Both the position numbers and the translations under genes were made by a program. 64,000 bases of DNA from an uncultured Clostridia bacterium (GTDB lineage: Bacteria; Bacillota; Clostridia; Oscillospirales; Acutalibacteraceae). Under the pieces are notes generated by a model, which was not told the DNA's origin, searched no databases, and saw only the letters and a list, made by a program, of their open reading frames with translations. Shown here one piece after another: positions 26,821 through 34,336 of the stretch. The stretch covers positions 61,179 through 125,178 of the forward strand of contig CAMVEX010000006.1 in assembly GCA_947166625.1 (NCBI GenBank), given 5' to 3'. Positions within the stretch are counted from its first letter, which is position 1; each line of letters starts with the position of its first letter.

Positions 26821-28098
26821 TTATCCGGTTATCTGCGCGTTGGCGGTGTATTGGCCGTAAATCCAGTATGAATCATTGTTTTCACAGACCACGGGGACGG
26901 TAAAGAAGCCCGTCTTTCCGCTCTCGATTTTTGTGAGATCGGCAACGAGAGTGATGTCACCGGGTTCAAGCGAATCAATGACGGAAGCGGGGCCGACTAC
27001 CGTGACCTCTTCAAAATCGGGTATCACCGCTTCGGAAACGATGCCCGAAGTGCCTGCGTTGTAGCCTATCGTATCGGGAGCCGGGAAAGTGCGCTGTTTC
27101 ATACCTTCAACATTGACGGTGACGGTAAATTCTTCAACTTCGTCGAGGATAAGACAGCTGTTTGCCTTTTCTACATCCTTTACGGGCACTGTAAACTTGT
27201 TGACTCCGGGTTTAAGTTCCGAAAAATCGACTGTTTTAACGGCGAACGAAGTTGCCTTCGCCATATTGCTGTTAAGCCCTATATCGACCGCCGAAGGAGA
27301 AACGGTGACGGAAAAATCAATATCATCAATATAGTTTGAGGGTCTGTTTGTATAATCCACAACCGCGGGAAGTCTGCCGATCTTATAGACGGGCACTTTC
27401 ACGGTGACCTTTGTATCGCGGTTGTAGGTGACATAAGAAAGCACGCTGCCGTCATTCGTGACGGGAGTGAATTCAGTTTCAAAGCTTCCGTTTTCGGTCA
27501 GGGGCTCGCTGATCTCTACATTGGCGGTGAGCTTCGTTATCCTGTTGACCTCGCTCATCGGGCCTGAGACCTTGACCTTTGAGGTGCCGGAATCAATGAT
27601 CGCGCTGCCCGCGACAAAACCGTCCGCAATAATGGGGCCGTCGCTGAAAACATCGGGCTCGATGATGAACTCTCTGTCTGTAACAGGCACATCAAAATAG
27701 ACCGTAAGGGTCGAGGGCTCGACCGAAACGATTTCAAAATCGCTCCTGCTGTCAACGGCGCTCGCATTAAGCCGCAGAGTATAATTGCCGGGAGCCACCA
27801 CAGAGCTTGTATCTGCCGAAACCGAAATTTTTGAGGATATGTCTTTATCCTCCACTATATAGTTTTTCCCTCTGACGGTAACGCTTGCGGTAAGCCCTGT
27901 TTCGCCGTAGCTCTCGAGGCCGAGTGTTTCAAGGGATTCGCCGCCTACATCAATGGCGATGTTTTTAATGACAGCGGTAGTTTCGGGGCTTTTTTCGACA
28001 GAGACTATCAGCCATATAGCGGCGGATATGATTATCGCGGAAATTGCAAGAGCCTTGTTATTATTCAAAATACGGTTAAAAATATTTCTGCTTTTCAT
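26821..28098 (-). CDS. cdaR: YbbR-domain regulator of diadenylate cyclase
   Basis: A 425-residue CdaR: one N-terminal membrane helix (about 14-33), then an extracytoplasmic array of about four YbbR-type beta domains. Each has the pattern of a conserved KVKV/TVTV strand and Gly-Pro turns, such as KVSGPMSEVNRI and VTVVGPASVIDSL. CdaR tunes CdaA activity from outside the membrane. The start overlaps cdaA by 4 bases, the standard cdaA-cdaR arrangement; glmM, which usually follows, is absent here. A strong terminator lies 15 bases beyond the stop. Confidence 0.93.
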   Translation of the reverse strand: MKSRNIFNRILNNNKALAISAIIISAAIWLIVSVEKSPETTAVIKNIAIDVGGESLETLGLESYGETGLTASVTVRGKNYIVEDKDISSKISVSADTSSVVAPGNYTLRLNASAVDSRSDFEIVSVEPSTLTVYFDVPVTDREFIIEPDVFSDGPIIADGFVAGSAIIDSGTSKVKVSGPMSEVNRITKLTANVEISEPLTENGSFETEFTPVTNDGSVLSYVTYNRDTKVTVKVPVYKIGRLPAVVDYTNRPSNYIDDIDFSVTVSPSAVDIGLNSNMAKATSFAVKTVDFSELKPGVNKFTVPVKDVEKANSCLILDEVEEFTVTVNVEGMKQRTFPAPDTIGYNAGTSGIVSEAVIPDFEEVTVVGPASVIDSLEPGDITLVADLTKIESGKTGFFTVPVVCENNDSYWIYGQYTANAQITG

Positions 28099-28997
28099 TT
28101 TTTACCGCCCTTCTTGAATAATTTTGAAATTACTCCCTTTGCATTCTGGGAGTTTTCATCTTTATCCGACAATATGCCGAGCAGATAATCTCTGAGGGTC
28201 GCCTCATTATAATCACGGGTAAGATTGCCCTTATATGCGGACGAGATCTGCCCCGTTTCCTCCGAAACGACTACAACGACCGCGTCTGATTCTTCGCTCA
28301 TTCCGATGGCGGCGCGATGCCTTGTGCCGAGATCGCTCGAAACATCGTCTTTCCTTGTGTTGGGTAGGACGCACCCCGCCTTGTAAAGCCGCGAATCGCG
28401 GATGAGAGCGGCGCCGTCGTGAAGCGGCGAATTGGGGAAGAAAACATTGCCGATAAGCTCGTGGGTTATCTCCGCGTCGAGTTCAACTCCGGTATCCGTG
28501 ACCTCTTTGGGAAGCATCGCCCTTTCAAAAACGATAAGGGCGCCCGTCTTGCTGTCGCTCATACGCTGAACGGCCTTGCAGATCTCAACAACGGAATTAT
28601 TGAGCGCCTGACGGTCATCGGCTATGGAATTGCCGAAAATACTTCTCAGGGATTTCACATTGCTTCTGCCGAGATGCTCTATCATCTGGCGGATCTCCTG
28701 CTGGAAGACGACTATCAAAATTATGAAAATATTTGTGAATATGTATCTGAAAATATAAACCGATGTTTCCATATTGAGGAAATATACGATACCGTATGCA
28801 ATTATCAGGAGAATAATGCCTTTGAGAAGCTGAATCGCCTTTGAGCCGCGCACGAGTTTCAAAACATGATACAGGACAAAAGCGACAAGGGCGATATCGA
28901 GAATATCGACAACGCCTATCCTTAACGATTTGACCTTTTCAAAGAATTCAACGACCCGGCTTACCAGCTCGCTGTCCGTAAAAATATTGAGAAGCAT
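28095..28997 (-). CDS. cdaA: Diadenylate cyclase CdaA
   Basis: A 300-residue enzyme making cyclic di-AMP from two ATP. N-terminal membrane helices (about 28-48, 58-75 and 85-98), then the DisA_N catalytic domain with DGA (194-196) and RHR (226-228), both needed for catalysis. Cyclic di-AMP controls potassium and osmolyte balance and wall homeostasis in Firmicutes. The C-terminus adds a basic tail. Start ATG 28997 after AAGG; a promoter at 29028-29056 gives it its own transcription. Confidence 0.95.
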   Translation of the reverse strand: MLLNIFTDSELVSRVVEFFEKVKSLRIGVVDILDIALVAFVLYHVLKLVRGSKAIQLLKGIILLIIAYGIVYFLNMETSVYIFRYIFTNIFIILIVVFQQEIRQMIEHLGRSNVKSLRSIFGNSIADDRQALNNSVVEICKAVQRMSDSKTGALIVFERAMLPKEVTDTGVELDAEITHELIGNVFFPNSPLHDGAALIRDSRLYKAGCVLPNTRKDDVSSDLGTRHRAAIGMSEESDAVVVVVSEETGQISSAYKGNLTRDYNEATLRDYLLGILSDKDENSQNAKGVISKLFKKGGKK

Positions 28998-29027
28998 AGT
29001 TACAACCTTCCGGCAGTCATTTGTTGT

Positions 29028-29056
29028 ATGTTATCACAAAAAAATCCGATTTGCAA
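29028..29056 (-). promoter_or_regulatory. Promoter of cdaA-cdaR
   Basis: On the minus strand TTGCAA (29051-29056), 17-base spacer, TAACAT (29028-29033) with an extended TG. It sits about 30 bases before the cdaA start. The spacer includes a run of seven T, part of the weak terminator of the upstream ispF transcript, so the two elements overlap. Confidence 0.65.
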
Positions 29057-29069
29057 ATTACAGGCGGAT
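29036..29069 (-). terminator. Weak terminator after ispF
   Basis: Minus strand AATCCG ... CGGATT with a 16-base loop containing ATTTGCAAAT, followed by TTTTT. The stem is only 6 bp, so read-through into cdaA is likely. Confidence 0.45.
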
Positions 29070-29104
29070 TATTAACAAAAAATTTAAGAAAACAAGTAAT
29101 TCTG

Positions 29105-29581
29105 TTAAAAATCCGTAATCAGCGCGACGGCTGTGGCGGAAATCCCGAGCCCTTCGCCCGTGAATCCGAGCTTTTCCTCCGTGGTCGCCTTGACGCTGAC
29201 AAGCGATATATCCACTCCGCATGCCCCGGCGATTTTCTCTCTCATCAGCGGAATATGATCCTTGAGTTTCGGCGCCTGAGCGACGACAGTCGAATCTATA
29301 TTCACCACGGAAAAGCCGTTATTTTTAAGGTGTTTTACCGTTTTGCGCAAAAGTTCGAGACTGTCTGCCCCGAGATATTTTTCATCCGTATCCGGGAAAA
29401 GGCAGCCGATGTCTCCGAGGGCGGCGGCGCCGAGCAGAGAATCCGCGATAGCGTGCAGGAGCACATCCGCATCGGAATGCCCAAGCAGCCCTTTTTCATA
29501 AGGAATTTCCACCCCTCCGATAATGAGCTTTCTGCCCTCGGCGAGGCGGTGGACATCATAGCCGTGACCGATCCTGATCAT
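29105..29581 (-). CDS. ispF: 2-C-methyl-D-erythritol 2,4-cyclodiphosphate synthase
   Basis: A 158-residue MEP-pathway enzyme for isoprenoid precursors. Zn ligands and active-site stretches are visible: [38 protein letters not shown], and the C-terminal [17 protein letters not shown]. Length is typical for stand-alone IspF (not fused to IspD). The ATG follows the rnmV stop directly and its ribosome site GGAGG lies inside rnmV. Pairing with rnmV and holA appears to be operon economy rather than function. Confidence 0.97.
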   Translation of the reverse strand: MIRIGHGYDVHRLAEGRKLIIGGVEIPYEKGLLGHSDADVLLHAIADSLLGAAALGDIGCLFPDTDEKYLGADSLELLRKTVKHLKNNGFSVVNIDSTVVAQAPKLKDHIPLMREKIAGACGVDISLVSVKATTEEKLGFTGEGLGISATAVALITDF

Positions 29582-30172
29582 CTAAATATCCTCCGAATCG
29601 TTTATTTCTTCAACAAAATCTTCGTAAGAGATAATGCAGTTGAGCACTTCAACAAGTGAATTCGCGGTGAGCCTTGAGGGGAGGTTGAAGTGCCTGAGCA
29701 GGCGCCTGCGCTTCTCCGCGCTCTCCGCCTTGCCGCTGAAACCGAGCTCATAGAGATCCTGCTTTGTAATTTTTTTGCTCGGCTCCTCAACACTTTCGCA
29801 GAGCACTCCCGCTCTTTCGAGCGCTTCGACTATCACACTCTCGGGCATCCCCTCAACCCCGAGCTTGCCCTCTTTTGAAGCCTGCGCTTTTCGCTTTTCC
29901 TTCCCGAAAATATCGGGAATATAGGCGTTTCTGATATATTTTTTATCGACGGTGGAGCCGATGAAATTCCTGATTTTGAAGCCGGCGGAGTCACTGTCCG
30001 TCAGCACTAAGATGCCGTCTTTTTCGGCGAGCATTCTTATCATTCTCTGAAGCTCTTTATCCTTAAAAATACCGAATCCGTCCGTGCAGATTATAGGGGC
30101 GTCAATGATCGAAGAGAGCTTGATCTTATCGTATTTCCCTTCAACTATGACAGCCTGTCTGATTTTAATCAT
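29582..30172 (-). CDS. rnmV: Ribonuclease M5
   Basis: A 196-residue TOPRIM nuclease that matures the ends of 5S rRNA in low-GC Gram-positives. TOPRIM motifs are VIVEGKYDKIKL (catalytic Glu), TDGFGIF and VLTDSDSAGFKIRN (DxD). The C-terminal 5S/L18-binding part includes the RKAQASKEGKLGVEG block typical of the family. Start ATG 30172 overlaps the holA stop by 8 bases. Confidence 0.94.
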   Translation of the reverse strand: MIKIRQAVIVEGKYDKIKLSSIIDAPIICTDGFGIFKDKELQRMIRMLAEKDGILVLTDSDSAGFKIRNFIGSTVDKKYIRNAYIPDIFGKEKRKAQASKEGKLGVEGMPESVIVEALERAGVLCESVEEPSKKITKQDLYELGFSGKAESAEKRRRLLRHFNLPSRLTANSLVEVLNCIISYEDFVEEINDSEDI

Positions 30173-31196
30173 TAAGTTTCACTCTCGCTAATTTTACGAA
30201 GGTTTCTTCGAGGATCCTTCTTTTATCGTTTTGTGTGCTTTTCATCTGAATATCCGCCTGTGAAAGGATTTCAACGCAGGCGGTGATCTGCGAAAAAGAC
30301 ATTGAGCGCGCGATCGCCGCGGCTCCGTTAAGGCGCTTTCCCCTGCCCTTGCAGCTCTCATAAGATACCTCAATCTCGCCGACGGATTTGCCGGCCGTGA
30401 CCGCCGCTTTTGCCCTGTAAATATAAGCATACTGCGCAATGATAGCACCGAGGATCATATACTCATCCTCACGCAGCTCAAAAAGCTCGGAAAGGGTATG
30501 AAAAGCCTTTTCAAAATTGCCCTTTGCGAGATCTATCACCATAAAGATCGCGTTTGCCTCAAGGGATTTGACACACACGGCATCCACATCGCGACGGGTG
30601 ATAATTTCGCCGCTGTATGCGCAGAGCTTTTCGAGCTCGTTGCCGAGCAGATTGAGATCGTCGCCCACATTGCCCACAAAATATTCGGCGACGCTTTTTT
30701 CAAAGGATTTGCCGCGTTTTTTCGCGCCTCGTTCAACCGTTTTTACAAGCTCGGACGCAGTCAGCTTCGAGAGCTTGACGGCAAAGCCGTATTTACCGAA
30801 AAGCTCGGTAAGAGTTTTGATTTCCGAAGGTTTCGGCTGTGCGGTGGGATAAAAGAATATGAGGCGATTATCCGGAGGGTTATCTGCAAGAAGCTCCTCG
30901 AGAGCCTTCATATCGCCTGCGCCCGCTTTGGATACGGGGTAGTTTTTGACGGCGACGCACTTATTCTCCGCCATCATCGGAACGGCGACGGCCGCTTCGT
31001 AAATCTCCGACAGATCAGGCTCTTCACAATCGAAAACCCTCAGATTGAATTCTGCAAAAGGCCCCTGCGCGGCATTTTTCATCAGCAGATCGGCATAATG
31101 CCTCACAAGGAATGTTTCATCGCCGCAGAGGAGAAACGCCCCGGCGGTTTCGGATTTTATTTTGAGCTTGAGTTCGCTTTCCGTTAAAGCAGGCAT
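30165..31196 (-). CDS. holA: DNA polymerase III delta subunit
   Basis: A 343-residue clamp-loader delta subunit that opens the beta sliding clamp. The sequence is divergent as usual, but the fold markers are recognisable: early FLLCGDETFLVRHYADLL, an FFYPTAQPKPSE strand, the KLTASELVKTVERGAKKRG helix, VGDDLNLLGNELEKLCAYSG and the C-terminal collar helices (about 215-340). Start ATG 31196 after GAGGGT, which overlaps the comEC stop. Confidence 0.92.
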   Translation of the reverse strand: MPALTESELKLKIKSETAGAFLLCGDETFLVRHYADLLMKNAAQGPFAEFNLRVFDCEEPDLSEIYEAAVAVPMMAENKCVAVKNYPVSKAGAGDMKALEELLADNPPDNRLIFFYPTAQPKPSEIKTLTELFGKYGFAVKLSKLTASELVKTVERGAKKRGKSFEKSVAEYFVGNVGDDLNLLGNELEKLCAYSGEIITRRDVDAVCVKSLEANAIFMVIDLAKGNFEKAFHTLSELFELREDEYMILGAIIAQYAYIYRAKAAVTAGKSVGEIEVSYESCKGRGKRLNGAAAIARSMSFSQITACVEILSQADIQMKSTQNDKRRILEETFVKLARVKLND

Positions 31197-31199
31197 AAC

Positions 31200-33392
31200 T
31201 TACCCTCTTTCGGCTTTTATTTTATGGGCATCCGCCGTGATTATGATATTCCCGTTTTCGGCAGTTGCCGCCGCATTGACCCCCGCCGCCTTCAATTCAT
31301 TTTGAACGGCGCATCCCGAGGCGTTATCCGCCTGGACGGCAACCAGTTTTATGCCCGAAAACTCACATTTTTGCGGATAATCCGCTCTGCACAGCATTAC
31401 ATCCGCATTCACGGGCGACGGGCTGAGCGAATAAAAATCAACAGCGGGGTCGCAGATATAGAGAAGCGTGATATCGTTTGTTTCAATCAGATATGCCGTT
31501 TTTTCGCTATTATCACGGCAAAGTTTTACACTTATCGGTCCCGCCCGGAAATCATCGGGCAGAGGCGATATTTCCCTGCCGTAAAAAGGCGGAAGCGAGG
31601 ATCCGGAATAAAGCCCGGCTCCGTCCGTATAAGCGATCATTCCGGGCAGAAATGCGGTATATGAAGCATCCGGATCCGGGAGGATCACGGCCTTTGTTTT
31701 GTTCTTTTGTTTTTTGAGGATCTTTTTGATCTGATATTCGCCCGAGAACGAATCTCCTCCGCAGCCTAAAAGAATTCCGCTGTCTCCGCAGGAGATATAA
31801 GCGCTGCTCCCATTCCCGGTGTCAAACACCGTAAGCCTTGTGCCTGCCGAGTTGGAGACGGCAAAAAAGCATACGGAGCAAACAAATACGCCTGCCGTAA
31901 TAAACGCCGCGGCGGGAAAGACCTTTTTGCCGGTGTATGCGATGAATACCGCAAGGGCGCAGAGCATAAACACGGCGCACATAACGGCGCAGGCGTCCGC
32001 ATAGCCTATGCCCGCCCTCAAAAAGGACGCGGAGCTTGTGAAATCAGATATTTTCAAAATGAATTTTGCGAGCAGGCCGCCGGCAAAAGCGGGTATATTT
32101 ATCACACCGGGCAAGACGATCCCCGCCGCCGCACCCGCCGCAGAGCAAATCATACAGGCTTCAGCCGCGGGAACTATGAGCGGATTTGACAGAAACACTC
32201 CGAAATTGAAGCCCTCGTACATCGGCAGGGTGACGGGTAGAGTAAACGCTGCGGCAGAAGCCGTGATAAGCAGGAGTTTCACGGGCTTCGCGGCATAACG
32301 GATAATATGTTTTTTATTAAAGAATTCATCGACCGACGGCAATACATATTCGCCGCACAGTATGATTCCCGCCGTTGCAAGAGCCGAAAGCTGAAGAGAT
32401 ACCGAGCAGGGTGCAAACGGATTCGCGGCGGAAATAACCGCAAGAGATATGCCGAGCGAATTCAAAGAATCGCTCTTTTTCATAGACAATGCGGAAATAA
32501 GATATACGGTCATCATTATACCCGCTCTGATGACCGAATAAGACATACCCGTCATCAGCATTACGGCAAAAACCGCGGGGACAGTAAGCAGGGCGGAAAG
32601 CCCGGTGCCGAGCTTCAGCTTTTTCAGAAGCCACAGCACAGCCGAAACCCACAGCGAAACATGAAGACCCGAAACGCAGATTATATGGGAAGCGGAGCTG
32701 TCTTTAAGGCTGTCATAAGAATCCTGCGACAGGGCGGATCTGTCCCCTGTTATCAGGGCACAGCAGAGGGCTCCGTAATCATTCGGAAGCAGCTTCATTA
32801 TCGTTTTACGCACCGCAGCCCTAAAAGATACGGCATACCTGCCGGGGTGAAAGCCCGAAGATCCGAGGTCATCATACTTCCCGTCAACGGCATAGGCTCC
32901 GATAAATCTGTTTTGGGATTTATAGGAAACAAGAAGATTATCAGAATATTGACCGAGAGCATAAAAACGAAAAGTTCCGCTCAGGGTATCGTATGGCGAA
33001 ATCTCCGGTGAAGAAGAAAAGACGAGTCTGATTTTTACCTTTGCCTTTTCACCGTCTATTTCGGTCGCCGTCGCGTCATAATAACAGTTGCCGTATTTTA
33101 TCTCCGGCTCGCCCGTGATGAGTACGCGGGCATCGGCCTGAGTATCCGCAAGCTTCAAAGCCGGATAATACACAAGCTCATTGGTGCAAATCAAAATCAG
33201 GCAGGCAACCGCAGCGCTCGCAAAGGCAACCGGAAACACCGATTGCCTGCGAATACTTTTAACAACAACGCTCATCAGCAGCGCGAATGTGAATAACACA
33301 AGCCCCGTGAGGACCGCGGCATCACCCGCGCCGCCGAGTACGGCAAGGACCGCAAAAACCGTAATCCCTATCACGGCAAACGGTCTCTTCAT
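31200..33392 (-). CDS. comEC: ComEC/Rec2 DNA-uptake channel with degenerate nuclease domain
   Basis: A 730-residue polytopic protein for import of single-stranded DNA. N-terminal membrane segments, a DUF4131/OB-like domain (about 85-170), then the Competence membrane domain containing LITGDRSALSQDSYDSLKDS and HIICVSGLHVSLW, with many helices through about residue 510. The C-terminal metallo-beta-lactamase-like domain starts at LTVFDTGNGSSAYIS, but where the HxHxDH metal motif should stand there is only LPDPDAS, so it looks catalytically dead. Start ATG 33392; no comEA or comEB is nearby. Confidence 0.9.
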   Translation of the reverse strand: MKRPFAVIGITVFAVLAVLGGAGDAAVLTGLVLFTFALLMSVVVKSIRRQSVFPVAFASAAVACLILICTNELVYYPALKLADTQADARVLITGEPEIKYGNCYYDATATEIDGEKAKVKIRLVFSSSPEISPYDTLSGTFRFYALGQYSDNLLVSYKSQNRFIGAYAVDGKYDDLGSSGFHPGRYAVSFRAAVRKTIMKLLPNDYGALCCALITGDRSALSQDSYDSLKDSSASHIICVSGLHVSLWVSAVLWLLKKLKLGTGLSALLTVPAVFAVMLMTGMSYSVIRAGIMMTVYLISALSMKKSDSLNSLGISLAVISAANPFAPCSVSLQLSALATAGIILCGEYVLPSVDEFFNKKHIIRYAAKPVKLLLITASAAAFTLPVTLPMYEGFNFGVFLSNPLIVPAAEACMICSAAGAAAGIVLPGVINIPAFAGGLLAKFILKISDFTSSASFLRAGIGYADACAVMCAVFMLCALAVFIAYTGKKVFPAAAFITAGVFVCSVCFFAVSNSAGTRLTVFDTGNGSSAYISCGDSGILLGCGGDSFSGEYQIKKILKKQKNKTKAVILPDPDASYTAFLPGMIAYTDGAGLYSGSSLPPFYGREISPLPDDFRAGPISVKLCRDNSEKTAYLIETNDITLLYICDPAVDFYSLSPSPVNADVMLCRADYPQKCEFSGIKLVAVQADNASGCAVQNELKAAGVNAAATAENGNIIITADAHKIKAERG

Positions 33393-33413
33393 ATCAATCC
33401 ACTCCGCTCGGTA

Positions 33414-33959
33414 TCAGTTTTCAATAAGCGGAAGAAAACCGAGAACGGTTATATCTTCTCTGTTAAACGCATCGCCCTCAGCGAGGACGGCGGTTTTGGC
33501 GACCACATTCGCATCAAACGCAGCGGCAAGCTGCTCCACCGCTTTGAGCGACTCTCCCGTAGAGATAACATCATCGACTATAATGATCCTCTTGCCTCTG
33601 ATCTGTTCACCGTCAACGCTGTCGAGAATGAGAGTCTGCTCACCGTTTGTGGTGATGGACTGAACCTTGACCCTAACGGGATTTTTCATATAGATCTTGT
33701 CTTTTTTACGCGCGACAAAATATTTCTTTCCGCTCTGTCTGCTCATCTCATAGGCAAGAGGGATGCTCTTTGCCTCGGGAGTGAGTATATAATCAAACTC
33801 GGGAACTTTCGCGAGAAGCTTCTCCGCCGCGTGAACGGTCAGCTCGACATCTCCGAACATGACGAATCCGGCTATGGAAAGCTTATCATTGAGCGGGCAG
33901 ATCGGCAGATCTCTTTTGAGGCCGGCGATATCGGCGGTATAAAATTTATTTTCACTCAT
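33414..33959 (-). CDS. Adenine phosphoribosyltransferase-like PRTase
   Basis: A 181-residue type I phosphoribosyltransferase. The PRPP-binding loop is IIIVDDVISTGESL, and the TPEAKSIPLAYEMSR and YFVARKKDKIYM blocks resemble Apt and related purine/xanthine PRTases. True Apt is slightly shorter and begins differently, so the base specificity is uncertain and a regulatory PurR-like role is possible. Start ATG after AAGGAG. It stands between a HIT nucleotide hydrolase and comEC. Confidence 0.85.
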   Translation of the reverse strand: MSENKFYTADIAGLKRDLPICPLNDKLSIAGFVMFGDVELTVHAAEKLLAKVPEFDYILTPEAKSIPLAYEMSRQSGKKYFVARKKDKIYMKNPVRVKVQSITTNGEQTLILDSVDGEQIRGKRIIIVDDVISTGESLKAVEQLAAAFDANVVAKTAVLAEGDAFNREDITVLGFLPLIEN

Positions 33960-33979
33960 TATCTGTTACTCCTTTATCA

Positions 33980-34318
33980 TCAGCCTGCGGGCCAGCCGAA
34001 TTCTCTGCCTGCCATAAGATGGAAATGCAGATGCTTGACGGTCTGACCTGCGCTGTCTCCGCAGTTGTTTACGATCCTGAATCCGTCTGCAAAGCCCATA
34101 TCATGCGCTATTTTTGCGGCGACCTCAAAGATATGAGCCACAACGGCGCTGTTTTCCGCAGTTATCTCCGCGGCGCAGCAGATATGCTCCTTCGGGATAA
34201 GAAGAATATGAACGGGCGCCTCGGGGTTGATATCATTGAACGCGAGGACGGTATCATCCTCATAAACCTTGGTTGACGGGATTTCGCCCGCCGCGATTTT
34301 ACAGAATAAACAGTCCAT
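33980..34318 (-). CDS. HIT family nucleotide-binding protein
   Basis: A 112-residue Hint-type histidine-triad protein, likely a purine nucleoside phosphoramidase. It carries the N-terminal zinc-like CLFCKIAAGEIP, the AFNDINPEAPVHILLIPKEH segment and the active-site triad HLHFHLMAG. Start ATG 34318 after AAAGGAG. It is 18 bases downstream of alaS in the T-box transcript. Hint proteins hydrolyse aminoacyl adenylates released by tRNA synthetases, so the pairing with alaS is functionally plausible. Confidence 0.94.
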   Translation of the reverse strand: MDCLFCKIAAGEIPSTKVYEDDTVLAFNDINPEAPVHILLIPKEHICCAAEITAENSAVVAHIFEVAAKIAHDMGFADGFRIVNNCGDSAGQTVKHLHFHLMAGREFGWPAG

Positions 34319-34336
34319 AAGCTCTCCTTTATTTTA

